Source: Yersinia intermedia (GTDB lineage Bacteria; Pseudomonadota; Gammaproteobacteria; Enterobacterales; Enterobacteriaceae). From it: 64,000 bases of DNA. Positions 48,913 through 59,764 of the stretch are shown here, one piece after another. The stretch is from assembly GCF_900635455.1 (NCBI RefSeq), contig NZ_LR134116.1, positions 1,488,001-1,552,000 of the forward strand, written 5' to 3'. How positions within the stretch are numbered: the first letter of the stretch is position 1; each line of letters starts with the position of its first letter. Under the pieces are notes generated by a model that ran no database searches, was not told where the DNA came from, and saw nothing but the letters and a program-made list of their open reading frames with translations. Made by a program: the position numbers and the translations under genes.

Positions 48913-50748
48913 TTGAACAGCGAACTATTGTGGGTGTTGACGCTACTTCTAATAGCTATTGTGCTGTTTACTACCAATAAACTGCGCATGGACGTGGTAG
49001 CACTGTTGGTCATTATTGCCTTTGTGATGAGCGGTACGTTGTCATTAGGTGAGGCGACCAGCGGATTCAGTGATCCCAACGTGATATTGATTGCGGCGCT
49101 GTTTGTTATTGGTGAAGGGTTAGTCAGAACCGGTGTTGCCTATCAGGTGGGCGATTGGTTGGTGAAAGTCGCCGGTCACAGTGAAACCAAAATGTTGGCG
49201 CTGTTAATGGTAACGGTTGCCGGATTGGGCGCTTTTATGAGTTCAACTGGCGTGGTGGCGATCTTTATCCCTGTGGTACTGAGTGTTGCCAGCCGGATGA
49301 AAATTTCGCCGGGGCGTTTAATGATGCCGCTGAGTTTTGCTGGTTTGATAAGTGGCATGATGACGTTGGTGGCAACACCGCCAAATATGGTGGTAAACAG
49401 TGAGTTACTGCGCGAAGGCATCAAAGGGTTTGGCTTCTTTGGTGTGACTCCGATTGGTATCATCATTTTGCTAATGGGTGTTGGTTACATGCTAGTGGCC
49501 CGGCGCTGGTTGGGAGGGAAGCCGGAAAGCTCAGAGAAAGAGCAGCAATGGAAACGCCGTACTTTCCGAGACCTTATTCGCGATTATAAACTGAATGGCC
49601 GTGCGCGCCGTTTGGCTATCCGCCATGATTCTCCTTTGATTGGCCGTTCTCTTGACGAGCTGCATCTGCGTGCCCGTTATGGGGCAAATGTGGTGGGGAT
49701 TGAACGCTGGAAGCGTTTTCGGCGTGTGATGGTGAGCGCCACCGGTTCATCCGAATTGCACGAGAACGATGTCTTACTGATTGATATGTCAGATTGCGAC
49801 ATAGACTTACGTGAATTTTGTACCGAGCAGATGCTGGAACCGATGGTACTGCGCGGTGAATACTTCTCCGAGCAGGCGCGCAACGTCGGAATGGCTGAGG
49901 TTTCGCTCATTCCTGATTCCGCTCTATTGGGAAAGAGTCTACGTGAGGTCACCTTCCGTACCCGCTATGGTTTAAATGTGGTGGGTATCCGCCGCAATGG
50001 TAAGACTTTGGAAGGCAAACTGGTTGATGACAAATTACAGTTTGGCGACATCTTACTGGTGATCGGTGATTGGAAACTGATTCGCCAGTTGCAGTTAAAG
50101 ACCCGTGATTTCATTGTACTGAACCTGCCGGCTGAAGTGGATGAAGTGGCACCGGCCATTTCGCAAGCCCCCCACGCATTGTTCTGTCTGGCGTTGATGG
50201 TTGCCATGATGATGACCGACGAGGTGCCGAATGTGATTGCAGCGCTGGTCGCCTGTTTACTGATGGGGCAGTTCCGATGTATTGATATGGAAAGTGCTTA
50301 TCGTTCAATCCATTGGCCGAGCTTGATTTTGATCATCGGGATGATGCCCTTTGCGCAAGCATTGCAGAAAACCGGCGGGGTTGATTTGATTGTTCGTGGT
50401 TTGATGGATGTGGCCGGTGGGATGGGGCCGCGCGTCATGCTGCTATGTTTGTTTGTGTTGTGTGCCACGATCGGATTGTTTATTTCTAATACGGCAACGG
50501 CAGTTCTAATGGCACCGATTGCCATTGCTGCTGCGCGGGAGATGTCGGTCTCGCCATATCCCTTTGCGATGATTATTGGTATTGCAGCCTCAGCCGCTTT
50601 TATGACCCCCGTTTCGTCACCGGTGAACACCTTGGTATTAGGGCCTGGTGGCTATAAATTCGGTGATTTTGTCCGCATGGGGGTACCATTTACGATATTA
50701 GTCATGATTGTTAGTGTGATGGTGGTGCCGGTGCTGTTTCCATTCTGA
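48913..50748 (+). CDS. yfbS: SLC13-type transporter with two RCK-C (TrkA-C) domains, YfbS
   Basis: A 611-residue membrane protein. Two blocks of helices (about 5-200 and 410-611) flank a cytosolic segment with two RCK-C ligand-sensing domains ([46 protein letters not shown], parts cited) that repeat each other. Transport motifs include [15 protein letters not shown] and [16 protein letters not shown]. Probably an anion or sodium-coupled symporter; the substrate is unknown. The start is TTG at 48913, giving MNSELLWVL as in E. coli. Confidence 0.9.
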   Translation: MNSELLWVLTLLLIAIVLFTTNKLRMDVVALLVIIAFVMSGTLSLGEATSGFSDPNVILIAALFVIGEGLVRTGVAYQVGDWLVKVAGHSETKMLALLMVTVAGLGAFMSSTGVVAIFIPVVLSVASRMKISPGRLMMPLSFAGLISGMMTLVATPPNMVVNSELLREGIKGFGFFGVTPIGIIILLMGVGYMLVARRWLGGKPESSEKEQQWKRRTFRDLIRDYKLNGRARRLAIRHDSPLIGRSLDELHLRARYGANVVGIERWKRFRRVMVSATGSSELHENDVLLIDMSDCDIDLREFCTEQMLEPMVLRGEYFSEQARNVGMAEVSLIPDSALLGKSLREVTFRTRYGLNVVGIRRNGKTLEGKLVDDKLQFGDILLVIGDWKLIRQLQLKTRDFIVLNLPAEVDEVAPAISQAPHALFCLALMVAMMMTDEVPNVIAALVACLLMGQFRCIDMESAYRSIHWPSLILIIGMMPFAQALQKTGGVDLIVRGLMDVAGGMGPRVMLLCLFVLCATIGLFISNTATAVLMAPIAIAAAREMSVSPYPFAMIIGIAASAAFMTPVSSPVNTLVLGPGGYKFGDFVRMGVPFTILVMIVSVMVVPVLFPF

Positions 50749-50834
50749 TTGGGATGCTATGGGGTAAGAGTTGTGTTTAGTTTGGTTGATATGAGATTGG
50801 TGCTCACCTTGCCCCTTGGTGCCTCAACCGCCAA

Positions 50835-50881
50835 AGGGGTCACAAGCGCGTGACCCCTAAAACGGGCGTCCTGTCCGTTTT
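50835..50881 (+). terminator. Double hairpin after yfbS
   Basis: AGGGGTCAC/GTGACCCCT (50835-50858) is followed by AAAACGG/CCGTTTT (50859-50881). Together they likely end yfbS transcription. Confidence 0.65.
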
Positions 50882-50929
50882 CCTTGCCTATACTCTTCGC
50901 TCGGCAGCTCAAATATGCTTTTGAAAATT

Positions 50930-50965
50930 AACTTCAACTTCAACTTCAACTTCAACTTCAACTTT
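50930..50965. repeat. Hexanucleotide tandem repeat AACTTC at the yfbR 3' end
   Basis: Five perfect AACTTC units and one AACTTT unit run directly into the yfbR stop codon (TTA, 50964-50966 on the + strand). A simple repeat of this kind can vary in copy number by slippage. Confidence 0.9.
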
Positions 50966-51557
50966 AATCCAGTGAGTCGAGGCTGATTTCATCCAGTGAC
51001 AGGCTAAAGCTGGGCACAAACACCGCCATAAAGTAATCCATTTCCGGGCTTTGGCGCATCGCGAGGGTTTTCTCCAACCGCGCTTTGGCTTGAATAAACT
51101 CGTTATTACCGGCCGATAACTCTTCCAGACATTTTAGATAAGCACACAGGGCATCGGCTTGTTTAACCAGCGCTTTCTCTTCTTCGCTGTAATAGTGCTC
51201 GTCCAGCAGACAGCGGAAATCATGCTGTAACTCCTTCGGCAGCATTTCGATCAGTTTTTGTTGGGCAACCTTTTCTATTTTTTTGTATTCGTGGGCGATT
51301 TGCGGGTTGTAATACTTGATGGGCGTCGGTAAATCCCCGGTAATCACTTCGCTGGCATCGTGGTACATCGCCAGCAGTGCAATGCGATCAGCATTAAGAT
51401 TGCCGTTAAACTTACGGTTCTTAATGATAGCTAGCGCATGAGCGACAAATGCCACCTGCAAACTGTGTTCAGAGACATTCTCAGTGCGGACATTGCGCAT
51501 CAGAGGCCAGCGGTTGATTAGTTTCAAACGGGATAGATGGGCGAAGAAATGACTCAT
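50964..51557 (-). CDS. yfbR: 5'-deoxynucleotidase YfbR
   Basis: A 197-residue HD-domain phosphohydrolase that removes phosphate from deoxyribonucleoside 5'-monophosphates. Metal ligands are in [10 protein letters not shown] and the HD pair in [16 protein letters not shown]. The frame is open to 51626, but [20 protein letters not shown] at 51557 is the family start. The stop codon overlaps a hexanucleotide repeat. Confidence 0.93.
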   Translation of the reverse strand: MSHFFAHLSRLKLINRWPLMRNVRTENVSEHSLQVAFVAHALAIIKNRKFNGNLNADRIALLAMYHDASEVITGDLPTPIKYYNPQIAHEYKKIEKVAQQKLIEMLPKELQHDFRCLLDEHYYSEEEKALVKQADALCAYLKCLEELSAGNNEFIQAKARLEKTLAMRQSPEMDYFMAVFVPSFSLSLDEISLDSLD

Positions 51558-51880
51558 AGTTTTCTCTCTATTCAATATATTAACCATAAGATGATGGAAA
51601 CAATCTGCATACGAGGATAACATCAAATCGATTTGATCAATGAGATAATGAGTTAATTAAATATTCTCACAATGTCTCAATTTTGTTTATTAAACCCTCA
51701 CTTTATCTTTGTGTTTCATCCTTGCCATTCATTCTATCTTATTAATTATAAAAGAAATTATTTAACATTGGCTCTATTGAGTCTGTGATGTGAACTCATT
51801 ATTCTTTTTTTGTCCATTCTATGGATTATTAAATTTCAGTATATAAATTTTATTTAAATTATAAAGCTAAGGATAGTTAT
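51558..51880. other. AT-rich gene-free stretch upstream of the small exported protein
   Basis: No gene seen. Very A+T-rich from about 51640 on. It holds the promoter of yfbR (leftward) and of the next small gene (rightward). Composition differs clearly from the housekeeping genes on either side. Confidence 0.5.
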
Positions 51881-52156
51881 ATGAAATTATTATTTATTCC
51901 TATGTCAATTTTATTATTCAGTGCGACAACACAAGCTCAGGAGGAGTTCTGTGTCGGGGGAAATTTGGGGCCGTTCAGTGAGGAGTTTTGCGCTACGCAT
52001 AACGCCGCGAGGGATAAGCAGCAAGAGCAACGAAGAATAGAACGTTGCAATAAGCTGATTAAACAACAAGGTTCTGCAATATCTTGGAGCATTAATGATT
52101 CGGTGAGGGTTTTAATCGATCGTCAACAAAGGGAAGAACTCGGTTGTTTAAGATAA
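51881..52156 (+). CDS. Small exported protein of unknown function
   Basis: A 91-residue protein with a clear signal peptide (MKLLFIPMSILLFSATTQAQ, cleavage after AQA or TQA). The mature part of about 72 residues is charged and has four cysteines (EEFCVGG, EEFCATH, ERCNK, LGCLR), so one or two disulfides are possible. AAGGA-type ribosome-binding sequence (taaggatag) precedes the ATG. Not recognised; absent from the E. coli order at this site. AT-rich flanks suggest later acquisition. No domain is visible. Confidence 0.65.
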   Translation: MKLLFIPMSILLFSATTQAQEEFCVGGNLGPFSEEFCATHNAARDKQQEQRRIERCNKLIKQQGSAISWSINDSVRVLIDRQQREELGCLR

Positions 52157-52173
52157 TCACTGCATAAATAAAA

Positions 52174-52196
52174 CAGGGCTTGCTATACAAGCCCTG
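52174..52196 (-). terminator. Terminator of alaA
   Basis: CAGGGCTTG (52174-52182) pairs with CAAGCCCTG (52188-52196). On the - strand TTTTATTTA follows, so it ends alaA; it may also slow the convergent small gene. Confidence 0.8.
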
Positions 52197-52201
52197 ATTA
52201 A

Positions 52202-53416
52202 TTACTGGTGGTAGGTCTCCAAAAACCGCCCCAGTTTCCTAACTGCCATCTCCAGCTCATCCACGCGCGGTAATGTTACAATCCGCACATGATCAGGGTA
52301 TGGCCAGTTAAAGGCGCTGCCTTGAACCAACAGCACTTTTTCCTGCAATAGCAGATCCAATACCAGTTTCTGATCATCTTTCAGGTTAAACCGCTTCTGA
52401 TCAATGCGCGGAAACATATACAGCGCACCTTGAGGTTTCACGCAAGAAACCCCCGGTATTTGGTTGATTAGCTCCCAGGCACGGTCACGTTGTTCGTACA
52501 AGCGCCCACCCGGCTGAATAAACTCGCTGATGCTCTGATAGCCACCGAGTGCCGTCTGAATGGCATGCTGCATCGGTACGTTGGCGCACAGACGCATTGA
52601 TGCCAGCATTTCTAAACCTTCAATATAACCTTTAGCGTGCTTTTTCGGGCCATTCAGCACCATCCAGCCCTGACGGAAACCAGCAACACGGTAAGTCTTG
52701 GACAAACCATTGAAGGTTACAGTTAACAAATCAGGTGCCAAAGCAGCAATAGAATGATGCTGAGCTTCGTCATATAAAATCTTATCGTAGATCTCATCGG
52801 CGAAAATGATCAGATCATTTTGACGGGCGATTTCAACAATCTCCAGCAACAACTCTTTGCTGTATACCGCGCCGGTTGGGTTATTCGGGTTAATAATCAC
52901 AATACCACGAGTACGCGGCGTGATTTTACTGCGGATATCGTCTAAATCAGGGAACCAGCCCGATTCTTCATCACACATGTAATGTACGGCGGTACCGCTT
53001 GAAAGCGAAACTGCCGCCGTCCATAACGGATAATCTGGTGCAGGTACCAGCATTTCATCGCCCTGGTTCAGCAATGCCTGCATGGATTGCACGATCAGCT
53101 CAGAGACACCGTTCCCAATGTAAATATCCTCCACTGTCAGGTCACGCATATCCCGTGCCTGATAGTGCTGCATAATGGCTTTGCGCGCCGAAAACAGGCC
53201 TTTGGAATCGCAATAGCCCTGTGCAGTCGGCAAATTACGGATCACATCCACCAGAATTTCATCGGGTGCATCGAAACCAAATGGGGCTGGGTTGCCGATA
53301 TTCAGTTTCAGAACCTTGTTACCTTCTTCTTCAAGACGCTTAGCTTCTTTTAGCACTGGTCCACGAATGTCGTAACAGACGTTGTCCAGTTTGCTGGATT
53401 TCTCAATGGGGGACAT
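52202..53416 (-). CDS. alaA: Glutamate-pyruvate aminotransferase AlaA
   Basis: A 404-residue PLP-dependent aminotransferase (fold type I) that makes alanine from pyruvate and glutamate. LNIGNPAPFGF, PDYPLWTAAV, INPNNPTGAVY, DEIYDKILY and the PLP lysine in FNGLSKTYRVAGFRQGW are conserved with E. coli AlaA (YfbQ). The frame extends to 53494, but MSPIEKSSKLDNVCYDIRGP at 53416 matches the known start and length. Confidence 0.94.
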   Translation of the reverse strand: MSPIEKSSKLDNVCYDIRGPVLKEAKRLEEEGNKVLKLNIGNPAPFGFDAPDEILVDVIRNLPTAQGYCDSKGLFSARKAIMQHYQARDMRDLTVEDIYIGNGVSELIVQSMQALLNQGDEMLVPAPDYPLWTAAVSLSSGTAVHYMCDEESGWFPDLDDIRSKITPRTRGIVIINPNNPTGAVYSKELLLEIVEIARQNDLIIFADEIYDKILYDEAQHHSIAALAPDLLTVTFNGLSKTYRVAGFRQGWMVLNGPKKHAKGYIEGLEMLASMRLCANVPMQHAIQTALGGYQSISEFIQPGGRLYEQRDRAWELINQIPGVSCVKPQGALYMFPRIDQKRFNLKDDQKLVLDLLLQEKVLLVQGSAFNWPYPDHVRIVTLPRVDELEMAVRKLGRFLETYHQ

Positions 53417-53954
53417 AAAAATTGAGCCTTTTGCTGGTAAAAGCGTGTCCTCAGCGTGGAACACTGCAAGGCCTCCAATGTACTCCGACGTCACTGGTTT
53501 TTGAAGTTCTATGCACGTCTTTAGTGCAAATGTCTGCTTTTATTTGAAACGGCAGCCAACCTGGCTGTTGCGGAATATAGTTTATGTTTTATGACTAAAA
53601 ACTATGGTTATATGCTTTTGTTATGTAACTTTATGGTGTTTTATTCTGGTTAATTGAATGATATACAGCAGTTAACAACAAAGTGTATCTATAAGATGTC
53701 GTTGACTTTCCACCCCCAAATGGCGGGTTGATGCCGGTGATAATGAGACCTAATTATGCTGTATTTTAATGGTTGGGATCTCAATTCAACAATTTATATC
53801 ATCATACATATTATTAAGATGTGAAAAGAGACAAAATTGTAGATAGGAAAACTATTAAGAATAATTAATGTTACACAGGCTAAATCTTAGCGGGTATCAA
53901 TGTTATTAGTTGAATTTACTCAATTAGATAAAAAACATACGCAAAGATATATTG
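53417..53954. other. AT-rich gene-free stretch upstream of alaA
   Basis: No gene seen. It carries the alaA promoter and becomes increasingly A+T-rich toward the small ORF at 53955. Confidence 0.4.
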
Positions 53955-54110
53955 ATGTTTTTTGATATTCTGAAAGAGGCTGGTACGGATTTTTTAATTA
54001 GAATGGCGTTACGGCACGATAAAAGACCTGAGGAAAAACAGGTTCCTAAAGAGAAAAAATCTTCATTAATCGAAGATTTAGTGGCTGCCTATCACTGTTC
54101 TTACAAATAA
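53955..54110 (+). CDS. Possible small protein (51 aa) between alaA and lrhA
   Basis: ATG at 53955 opens MFFDILKEAGTDFLIRMALR, then a charged stretch (HDKRPEEKQVPKEKK) and the end YHCSYK before TAA. An amphipathic N-terminal helix plus a lysine/glutamate-rich middle looks protein-like, but the ribosome-binding site is weak and I recognise no family. It may be genuine or chance. Confidence 0.4.
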   Translation: MFFDILKEAGTDFLIRMALRHDKRPEEKQVPKEKKSSLIEDLVAAYHCSYK

Positions 54111-54294
54111 ATACATAACTTATCCAATAGATTTTTATAAAAAGAGATAGCGGTAACGAAATATAAGTAAATTTTTTGCCCTACTCTAATGAGTGGGGTA
54201 CTGTCATGCTTAGCGTCGTCCCTTATTGATGGCGCTGTTACTTAAAACACCAGGGTAGTTTGTAATTAGAATTCAAAAAAGTGAAGAATACACT

Positions 54295-55224
54295 ATGACA
54301 AATGCAAATCGTCCGATAATTAATCTCGACCTCGATCTGCTTAGAACCTTTGTAGCTGTTGCTGACTTGAATACGTTTGCCTCTGCTGCCGCAGCGGTTT
54401 GTCGGACTCAATCAGCAGTTAGCCAACAAATGCAACGGTTAGAACAGTTAGTCGGTAAGGAGTTATTTGCCCGCCATGGGCGTAACAAATTATTGACTGA
54501 ACATGGTCTCCAGTTACTTGGCTATGCCAGAAAAATTTTGCGTTTCAACGATGAAGCTTGTACGTCACTTATGTACAGCAATATAGAAGGGTCACTCATT
54601 ATCGGCGCATCTGATGATACTGCCGATACGTTGTTGCCTTTCTTGCTGAACCGAGTGGCGACGCTATATCCTCGGCTAGCGATAGATGTGCGGGTAAAAC
54701 GCAGTCCATTTATCGCTGATATGCTGAGTAATGGCGAAGTGGACCTGGCTATTACTACCGCCAAGGTCGACACTCATCATGTGATCTTAAGGACATCACC
54801 CACGCTTTGGTATTGTTCCGCCGACTATCAGTATCAGTCAGGTGAATCGGTACCGCTAGTGGTGATGGATGAGCCAAGCCCATTTCGCGATATGGCAATA
54901 GAAAATCTGACCAGAGCCGGTATTGCATGGCGTATCGCCTATGTAGCCTCTTCACTTTCTGCCATCCGTGCGGCAGTCAGGGCAGGGCTGGGTGTGACCG
55001 CCAGGCCAATAGAGATGATGAGTCCTGATTTACGCGTACTGGGTGAAACAGAAGGGCTACCTCGGTTGCCTGAAACACATTATGCATTATGTAAAGACAG
55101 TCAGTGTGGCAACGAATTGGCCTTAGCCATTTTTGATGCTATGCAGACGGGCCACCAACATGGCTTGCAGTCTGGATCGGATTTAGTGCTGGATTCTGAT
55201 TATTTAATAGACGAGAAAAGTTGA
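54295..55224 (+). CDS. lrhA: LysR-family regulator LrhA (RovM in Yersinia)
   Basis: A 309-residue LysR-type regulator. The HTH is at about residues 14-50 ([36 protein letters not shown]), followed by a LysR effector domain. It is the LrhA/HexA/PecT type by sequence and by position next to nuoA. In Yersinia the homologue RovM represses rovA and affects motility and virulence (established for Y. pseudotuberculosis). Unlinked to the divergent alaA gene by about 880 bp of AT-rich DNA. Confidence 0.92.
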   Translation: MTNANRPIINLDLDLLRTFVAVADLNTFASAAAAVCRTQSAVSQQMQRLEQLVGKELFARHGRNKLLTEHGLQLLGYARKILRFNDEACTSLMYSNIEGSLIIGASDDTADTLLPFLLNRVATLYPRLAIDVRVKRSPFIADMLSNGEVDLAITTAKVDTHHVILRTSPTLWYCSADYQYQSGESVPLVVMDEPSPFRDMAIENLTRAGIAWRIAYVASSLSAIRAAVRAGLGVTARPIEMMSPDLRVLGETEGLPRLPETHYALCKDSQCGNELALAIFDAMQTGHQHGLQSGSDLVLDSDYLIDEKS

Positions 55225-55250
55225 ACGTCTAGCGTTAATTAAAATATCAT

Positions 55251-55276
55251 AAGCCCCTTATTTTAGGGGCTTTTTT
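55251..55276 (+). terminator. Terminator after lrhA
   Basis: AAGCCCCT (55251-55258), short loop, AGGGGCTT (55265-55272) and TTTT. Confidence 0.9.
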
Positions 55277-55899
55277 GTTTTTATCTTTTATAAAAAACAG
55301 TTTTCCACTGCTCCCGTTTAATTTCATGCTTAAAACGTCGCTTTATTTCACTTAGCGATCTGTCTGAGTATGGGTTAAAGCAGAATAAACCATATTGAAT
55401 TAGTGGTTAATATTTCTTCTTATTTTTCCATTTATTTTTATTAAAACAACGTTCCATTATTTATTTTTTTTAAAAGACAACTTTTCACGTCGAATATTTA
55501 TGAAATAACACTCAAAACGTGTTCTGGATCAAAAAAATACCCCTAGCTAGTGAGTGGAAGAACCGGTTATTCCTGAGACAATGGTATAGTTAAAACGAAC
55601 TCTCCACGTTGGTTTATATGTGTATGTTCTGACTTAACAAATTACTGACACGATTTAGCTTTACACTTCGCACCAAATGTTAAGTAAGATCGTGCGTTTG
55701 TAAATTAATGTGTAGTTACTTTTGTCAAAGTTGACAAAAGGTTACTGAAAGGAGTAAAAAGCCCACAGTAAAACACTGGCTAAACAGTTGTAAAGACAGT
55801 GTGTTTCGTGTGGTTTTTATCCTTCCCTTTGAATCGATGTGGTGCACTAACTGCCAACATAAGAGCAGGATGTCCGACACCACTTTTGATGAGTAAGCA
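55277..55899. other. Long gene-free region upstream of nuoA
   Basis: About 620 bp without a gene, as also found before nuo in E. coli, where the promoter is controlled by several global regulators. The only clear motif I see is the palindrome at 55719-55740. AT-rich runs (55420-55480) could be IHF- or H-NS-bound. Confidence 0.5.
55719..55740. promoter_or_regulatory. 22-bp palindrome upstream of nuoA
   Basis: CTTTTGTCAA (55719-55728), AG, TTGACAAAAG (55731-55740): perfect 10-base arms with 2-base spacer, 160 bp before nuoA. It looks like a dimeric regulator site; I cannot name the regulator. Confidence 0.55.
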
Positions 55900-56409
55900 A
55901 TGAGTATGTCAACAACCACTGAAGTTATCGCTCATCATTGGGCGTTCGCTGTATTTCTGATCGGCGCTATCGGGTTATGCGGCTTGATGCTCTTAGGTGC
56001 GTTCTTCCTGGGTGGGAGAGCTCGGGCTCGCGCCAAAAACGTCCCCTATGAGTCCGGTATTGATTCGGTAGGCTCTGCGCGTATGCGTTTGTCTGCCAAG
56101 TTCTATCTGGTCGCCATGTTCTTTGTTATTTTCGATGTTGAAGCCCTGTACCTGTATGCGTGGTCAATCTCTATCCGTGAGAGTGGCTGGGTAGGCTTTA
56201 TCGAAGCAACCATTTTCATTTTGGTGCTCTTGGCTGGTTTGGTTTATCTGGTGCGCATCGGTGCGCTGGACTGGACTCCTACGCGTTCTAATCGCCGAGT
56301 GAGCAAACCGAGCATAGTCAAATACGCCAGCAGTCCTCCACAAGATATACCTAAAGATCTTGGCGTTGCAGGTCAGCAGCAAGCGGACGGCAAATCGGTC
56401 ACGATTTGA
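55900..56409 (+). CDS. nuoA: NADH:quinone oxidoreductase subunit A
   Basis: A 169-residue membrane-arm subunit of complex I with three helices. [20 protein letters not shown] and [15 protein letters not shown] are the conserved loops near the quinone site. The C-terminal tail is about 20 residues longer than in E. coli (Ser/Pro/Gln-rich). First gene of the nuo operon. Confidence 0.95.
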   Translation: MSMSTTTEVIAHHWAFAVFLIGAIGLCGLMLLGAFFLGGRARARAKNVPYESGIDSVGSARMRLSAKFYLVAMFFVIFDVEALYLYAWSISIRESGWVGFIEATIFILVLLAGLVYLVRIGALDWTPTRSNRRVSKPSIVKYASSPPQDIPKDLGVAGQQQADGKSVTI

Positions 56410-56434
56410 AGCGCATGTATGCTAGCCCGTAGGG

Positions 56435-56541
56435 TGAGCCTCCACCATGAGGCTCATTAATCCCGATGAGCTGACTCAAGTCAGTGATTCGGGTGAGTGA
56501 AAGTAGCTAACAGCCCTGCAGCTCTAAGTACAAAGGGTATA
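56435..56541. repeat. Hairpin plus ERIC-like repeat between nuoA and nuoB
   Basis: TGAGCCTC/GAGGCTCA (56435-56456) is followed by an ERIC-like segment in the opposite orientation to the other copies (AATCCCGATGAGCTGACTC, then AGTCAGTGATTCGGGTGAG, to 56541). The left end of the usual unit is missing. It lies inside the operon transcript. Confidence 0.75.
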
Positions 56542-56570
56542 GTGGTCAATAAATACAGCGAGGCATTAAC

Positions 56571-57248
56571 ATGGACTATACGCTCACCCGCATAGACCCT
56601 AACGGTGAGAATGACCGTTACCCCCTGCAAACTCAGGAAACCGTCAGCGGCGATCCTCTCGAGCAACATGTCCACCGTAGTGTTTACATGGGTAAACTTG
56701 AGAACGCCATGCACGACATGGTGAACTGGGGGCGTAAAAACTCTCTTTGGCCGTATAACTTCGGTCTTTCCTGCTGTTATGTGGAGATGGTGACCTCGTT
56801 CACTGCCGTACATGATGTGGCACGTTTCGGTGCGGAAGTGCTGCGTGCTTCTCCGCGTCAGGCTGACTTCATGGTCGTGGCGGGGACTTGTTTTACCAAA
56901 ATGGCCCCGGTAATTCAGCGCTTGTATGAACAAATGCTGGAACCCAAGTGGGTTATCTCCATGGGTGCCTGTGCCAATTCCGGCGGCATGTATGATATCT
57001 ATTCCGTAGTTCAAGGCGTGGATAAATTCCTACCGGTAGATGTATATATTCCTGGCTGCCCACCGCGCCCTGAAGCTTATATGCAAGCACTGTTGCTGCT
57101 ACAGGAATCTATCGGTAAAGAGCGCCGTCCTCTCTCTTGGGTTGTAGGTGATCAAGGCGTTTACCGCGCCAATATGCAACCAGAAAGAGAGCGTAAGCAT
57201 GCTGAACGAATTGCAGTAACTAACCTGCGTACACCTGACGAGATCTAA
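56571..57248 (+). CDS. nuoB: NADH:quinone oxidoreductase subunit B
   Basis: A 225-residue subunit that carries the N2 [4Fe-4S] cluster, the last electron donor to ubiquinone. Cluster cysteines are in [18 protein letters not shown] and [10 protein letters not shown]. It is separated from nuoA by about 160 bp containing a hairpin and an ERIC-like element, an unusually long gap for this gene pair. Confidence 0.96.
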
Positions 57249-57401
57249 GCTTGTTATTTTGCAAAAGATAACGGCTCAGGATCGCGGTGCGTAAGTGATT
57301 TGTTTTGGGAATGAACGGTTTTTCTTCCAGAACATGTGTGCGGCAAATGACCACAAAATGACACATACAGTGTGGTGAAAAAACAGTGTGGTGAATAAAT
57401 A

Positions 57402-59198
57402 ATGACCGATTTAACGACGTCCGATAGCGCCCAGCCTGCATGGCAAACCCGTGATCATCTCGATGATCCGGTGATTAGCGAGCTGTCGAACCGTTTTGGG
57501 CCTGAGGCCTTTGTTGTTCAAGCAACCCGTACCGGTATGCCCGTGGTATGGGTAAAGCGTGAGCAATTGCTGGAAGTAATGACGTTTCTGAGAAAACAAC
57601 CGAAGCCGTATGTCATGCTGTTCGACTTGCATGGCGTTGATGAGCGTCTTCGCACTCACCGCCAGGGCCTCCCTGAAGCGGATTTTTCTGTTTTCTATCA
57701 TCTGCTTTCCATCGAGCGTAACCGCGACATTATGCTGAAAGTGGCACTGTCTGAAAAAGACCTGCACGTGTCCACAGCGACCAAGATTTTTCCTAATGCC
57801 AACTGGTATGAGCGGGAAACTTGGGAAATGTTTGGTATTACCTTTGATGGTCACCCACATCTGACGCGCATCATGATGCCGCAGACTTGGGAAGGGCACC
57901 CGCTGCGTAAAGATTACCCAGCACGAGCTACCGAATTTGATCCCTTTGTGCTGACCAAGCAGAAAGAGGATCTGGAGATGGAATCTCTGACCTTCAAACC
58001 CGAAGATTGGGGTATGAAGCGCGGCACCGAAAACGAGGACTTTATGTTCCTTAACCTCGGCCCGAACCACCCTTCTTCACATGGTGCCTTCCGTATCGTG
58101 TTGCAGCTTGATGGTGAAGAGATTGTCGACTGCGTACCGGATGTGGGTTACCACCACCGTGGTGCGGAGAAGATGGGCGAGCGCCAGTCCTGGCACAGCT
58201 ACATCCCCTACACCGACCGTATCGAATATCTGGGTGGTTGCGTTAACGAAATGCCTTATGTGCTGGCGGTTGAAAAACTGGCAGGCATTGAGGTACCGGA
58301 TCGCGTTAAAACCATCCGTGTGATGTTGTCTGAATTATTCCGCATCAACAGTCATTTACTGTATATCAGTACCTTTATCCAGGACGTCGGCGCAATGACG
58401 CCGGTGTTCTTCGCCTTTACTGATCGACAGAAAATCTATGACTTGGTTGAAGCGATTACCGGTTTCCGTATGCATCCGGCCTGGTTCCGTATTGGTGGTG
58501 TTGCACACGACCTGCCGCGCGGCTGGGAGCGTTTGCTGCGTGACTTCCTTGACTGGATGCCAAAACGTCTCGATTCCTACGTCAAAGCGGCGTTGCAGAA
58601 CAGTATCCTGAAAGGGCGTTCTATCGGCGTTGCTGCCTACAATTCCAAAGAAGCACTGGAATGGGGTGTGACTGGCGCAGGTCTGCGTGCCACCGGGGTT
58701 GAGTTTGACGTGCGTAAATGGCGCCCGTATTCCGGCTATGAAAACTTTGATTTTGAAGTGCCAGTCGGTAACAACGGCGACTGTTATGACCGCGTGATGC
58801 TGAAAGTGGAAGAATTACGTCAAAGCCTGCGCATTCTGGAGCAATGTTATAAAAACATGCCAGAAGGGCCATTTAAGGCTGACCACCCACTGACGACGCC
58901 GCCGCCGAAAGAACGTACGCTTCAACATATCGAAACGCTGATCACCCACTTCCTGCAAGTTTCATGGGGTCCGGTGATGCCAGCCAACGAATCATTCCAA
59001 ATGGTTGAAGCGACCAAAGGGATCAACAGCTACTATCTGACCAGTGACGCTAGCACCATGAGCTATCGCACCCGGATACGTACCCCAAGCTATGCCCATT
59101 TGCAGCAGATCCCCTCGGTTATCCGTGGCAGCCTGGTATCTGACCTGATCGTCTATCTGGGCAGTATCGATTTTGTAATGTCTGATGTGGACCGCTAA
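57402..59198 (+). CDS. nuoC: NADH:quinone oxidoreductase fused subunit CD
   Basis: A 598-residue fusion as in other enterobacteria. The NuoC-like domain (about 30-185; [20 protein letters not shown]) is joined to the NuoD-like domain (about 205-598; [20 protein letters not shown]; the end [11 protein letters not shown]). The NuoD part forms the quinone-binding site with NuoB. About 150 bp follow nuoB before this start; nuoE begins two bases after its stop. Confidence 0.95.
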   Translation: MTDLTTSDSAQPAWQTRDHLDDPVISELSNRFGPEAFVVQATRTGMPVVWVKREQLLEVMTFLRKQPKPYVMLFDLHGVDERLRTHRQGLPEADFSVFYHLLSIERNRDIMLKVALSEKDLHVSTATKIFPNANWYERETWEMFGITFDGHPHLTRIMMPQTWEGHPLRKDYPARATEFDPFVLTKQKEDLEMESLTFKPEDWGMKRGTENEDFMFLNLGPNHPSSHGAFRIVLQLDGEEIVDCVPDVGYHHRGAEKMGERQSWHSYIPYTDRIEYLGGCVNEMPYVLAVEKLAGIEVPDRVKTIRVMLSELFRINSHLLYISTFIQDVGAMTPVFFAFTDRQKIYDLVEAITGFRMHPAWFRIGGVAHDLPRGWERLLRDFLDWMPKRLDSYVKAALQNSILKGRSIGVAAYNSKEALEWGVTGAGLRATGVEFDVRKWRPYSGYENFDFEVPVGNNGDCYDRVMLKVEELRQSLRILEQCYKNMPEGPFKADHPLTTPPPKERTLQHIETLITHFLQVSWGPVMPANESFQMVEATKGINSYYLTSDASTMSYRTRIRTPSYAHLQQIPSVIRGSLVSDLIVYLGSIDFVMSDVDR

Positions 59199-59200
59199 TT

Positions 59201-59764
59201 ATGAGTGATCAAAAAGAGACTCAGGATCATAACGAAAGCCAAAATGTGGTGGATCTGGCAGTCAATGCGGCTGAACCGGCGACCACAACTGAAGTTTTCG
59301 AGTTGAGTGCTGAAGAACGTGATGCTATCGAGCATGAAAAACACCATTACGAAGATGCCCGCGCCGCGTCGATTGAAGCACTGAAAATTGTGCAGAAACA
59401 ACGTGGTTGGGTGCCGGATGGGGCGATTCACGCCATTGCTGAAGTGCTGGGTATCCCGGCCAGCGATGTCGAAGGTGTGGCCACATTCTACAGTCAGATC
59501 TTCCGTCAACCGGTTGGGCGTCATGTGATCCGTTATTGTGACAGCGTAGTGTGCCACATCACCGGTTACCAAGGGATTCAGGCCGCGATTTCGAAGAAAC
59601 TCAGTATTGAGCCGGGCCAGACCACGTTTGATGGCCGCTTTACGCTGCTGCCAACCTGCTGCTTGGGCAACTGTGATCGCGGTCCGACCATGATGATCGA
59701 CGACGATACCCACAGCTATCTGAAACCTGAAGATATTGAGAAGTTACTGGAGCAATATCCATGA
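59201..59764 (+). CDS. nuoE: NADH:quinone oxidoreductase subunit E
   Basis: A 187-residue thioredoxin-like subunit with the N1a [2Fe-2S] cluster: cysteines in YCDSVVCHI and [23 protein letters not shown] is the family loop. A charged, acidic N-terminal extension of about 20 residues precedes the conserved part. It overlaps nuoF by four bases (ATGA). Confidence 0.95.
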   Translation: MSDQKETQDHNESQNVVDLAVNAAEPATTTEVFELSAEERDAIEHEKHHYEDARAASIEALKIVQKQRGWVPDGAIHAIAEVLGIPASDVEGVATFYSQIFRQPVGRHVIRYCDSVVCHITGYQGIQAAISKKLSIEPGQTTFDGRFTLLPTCCLGNCDRGPTMMIDDDTHSYLKPEDIEKLLEQYP

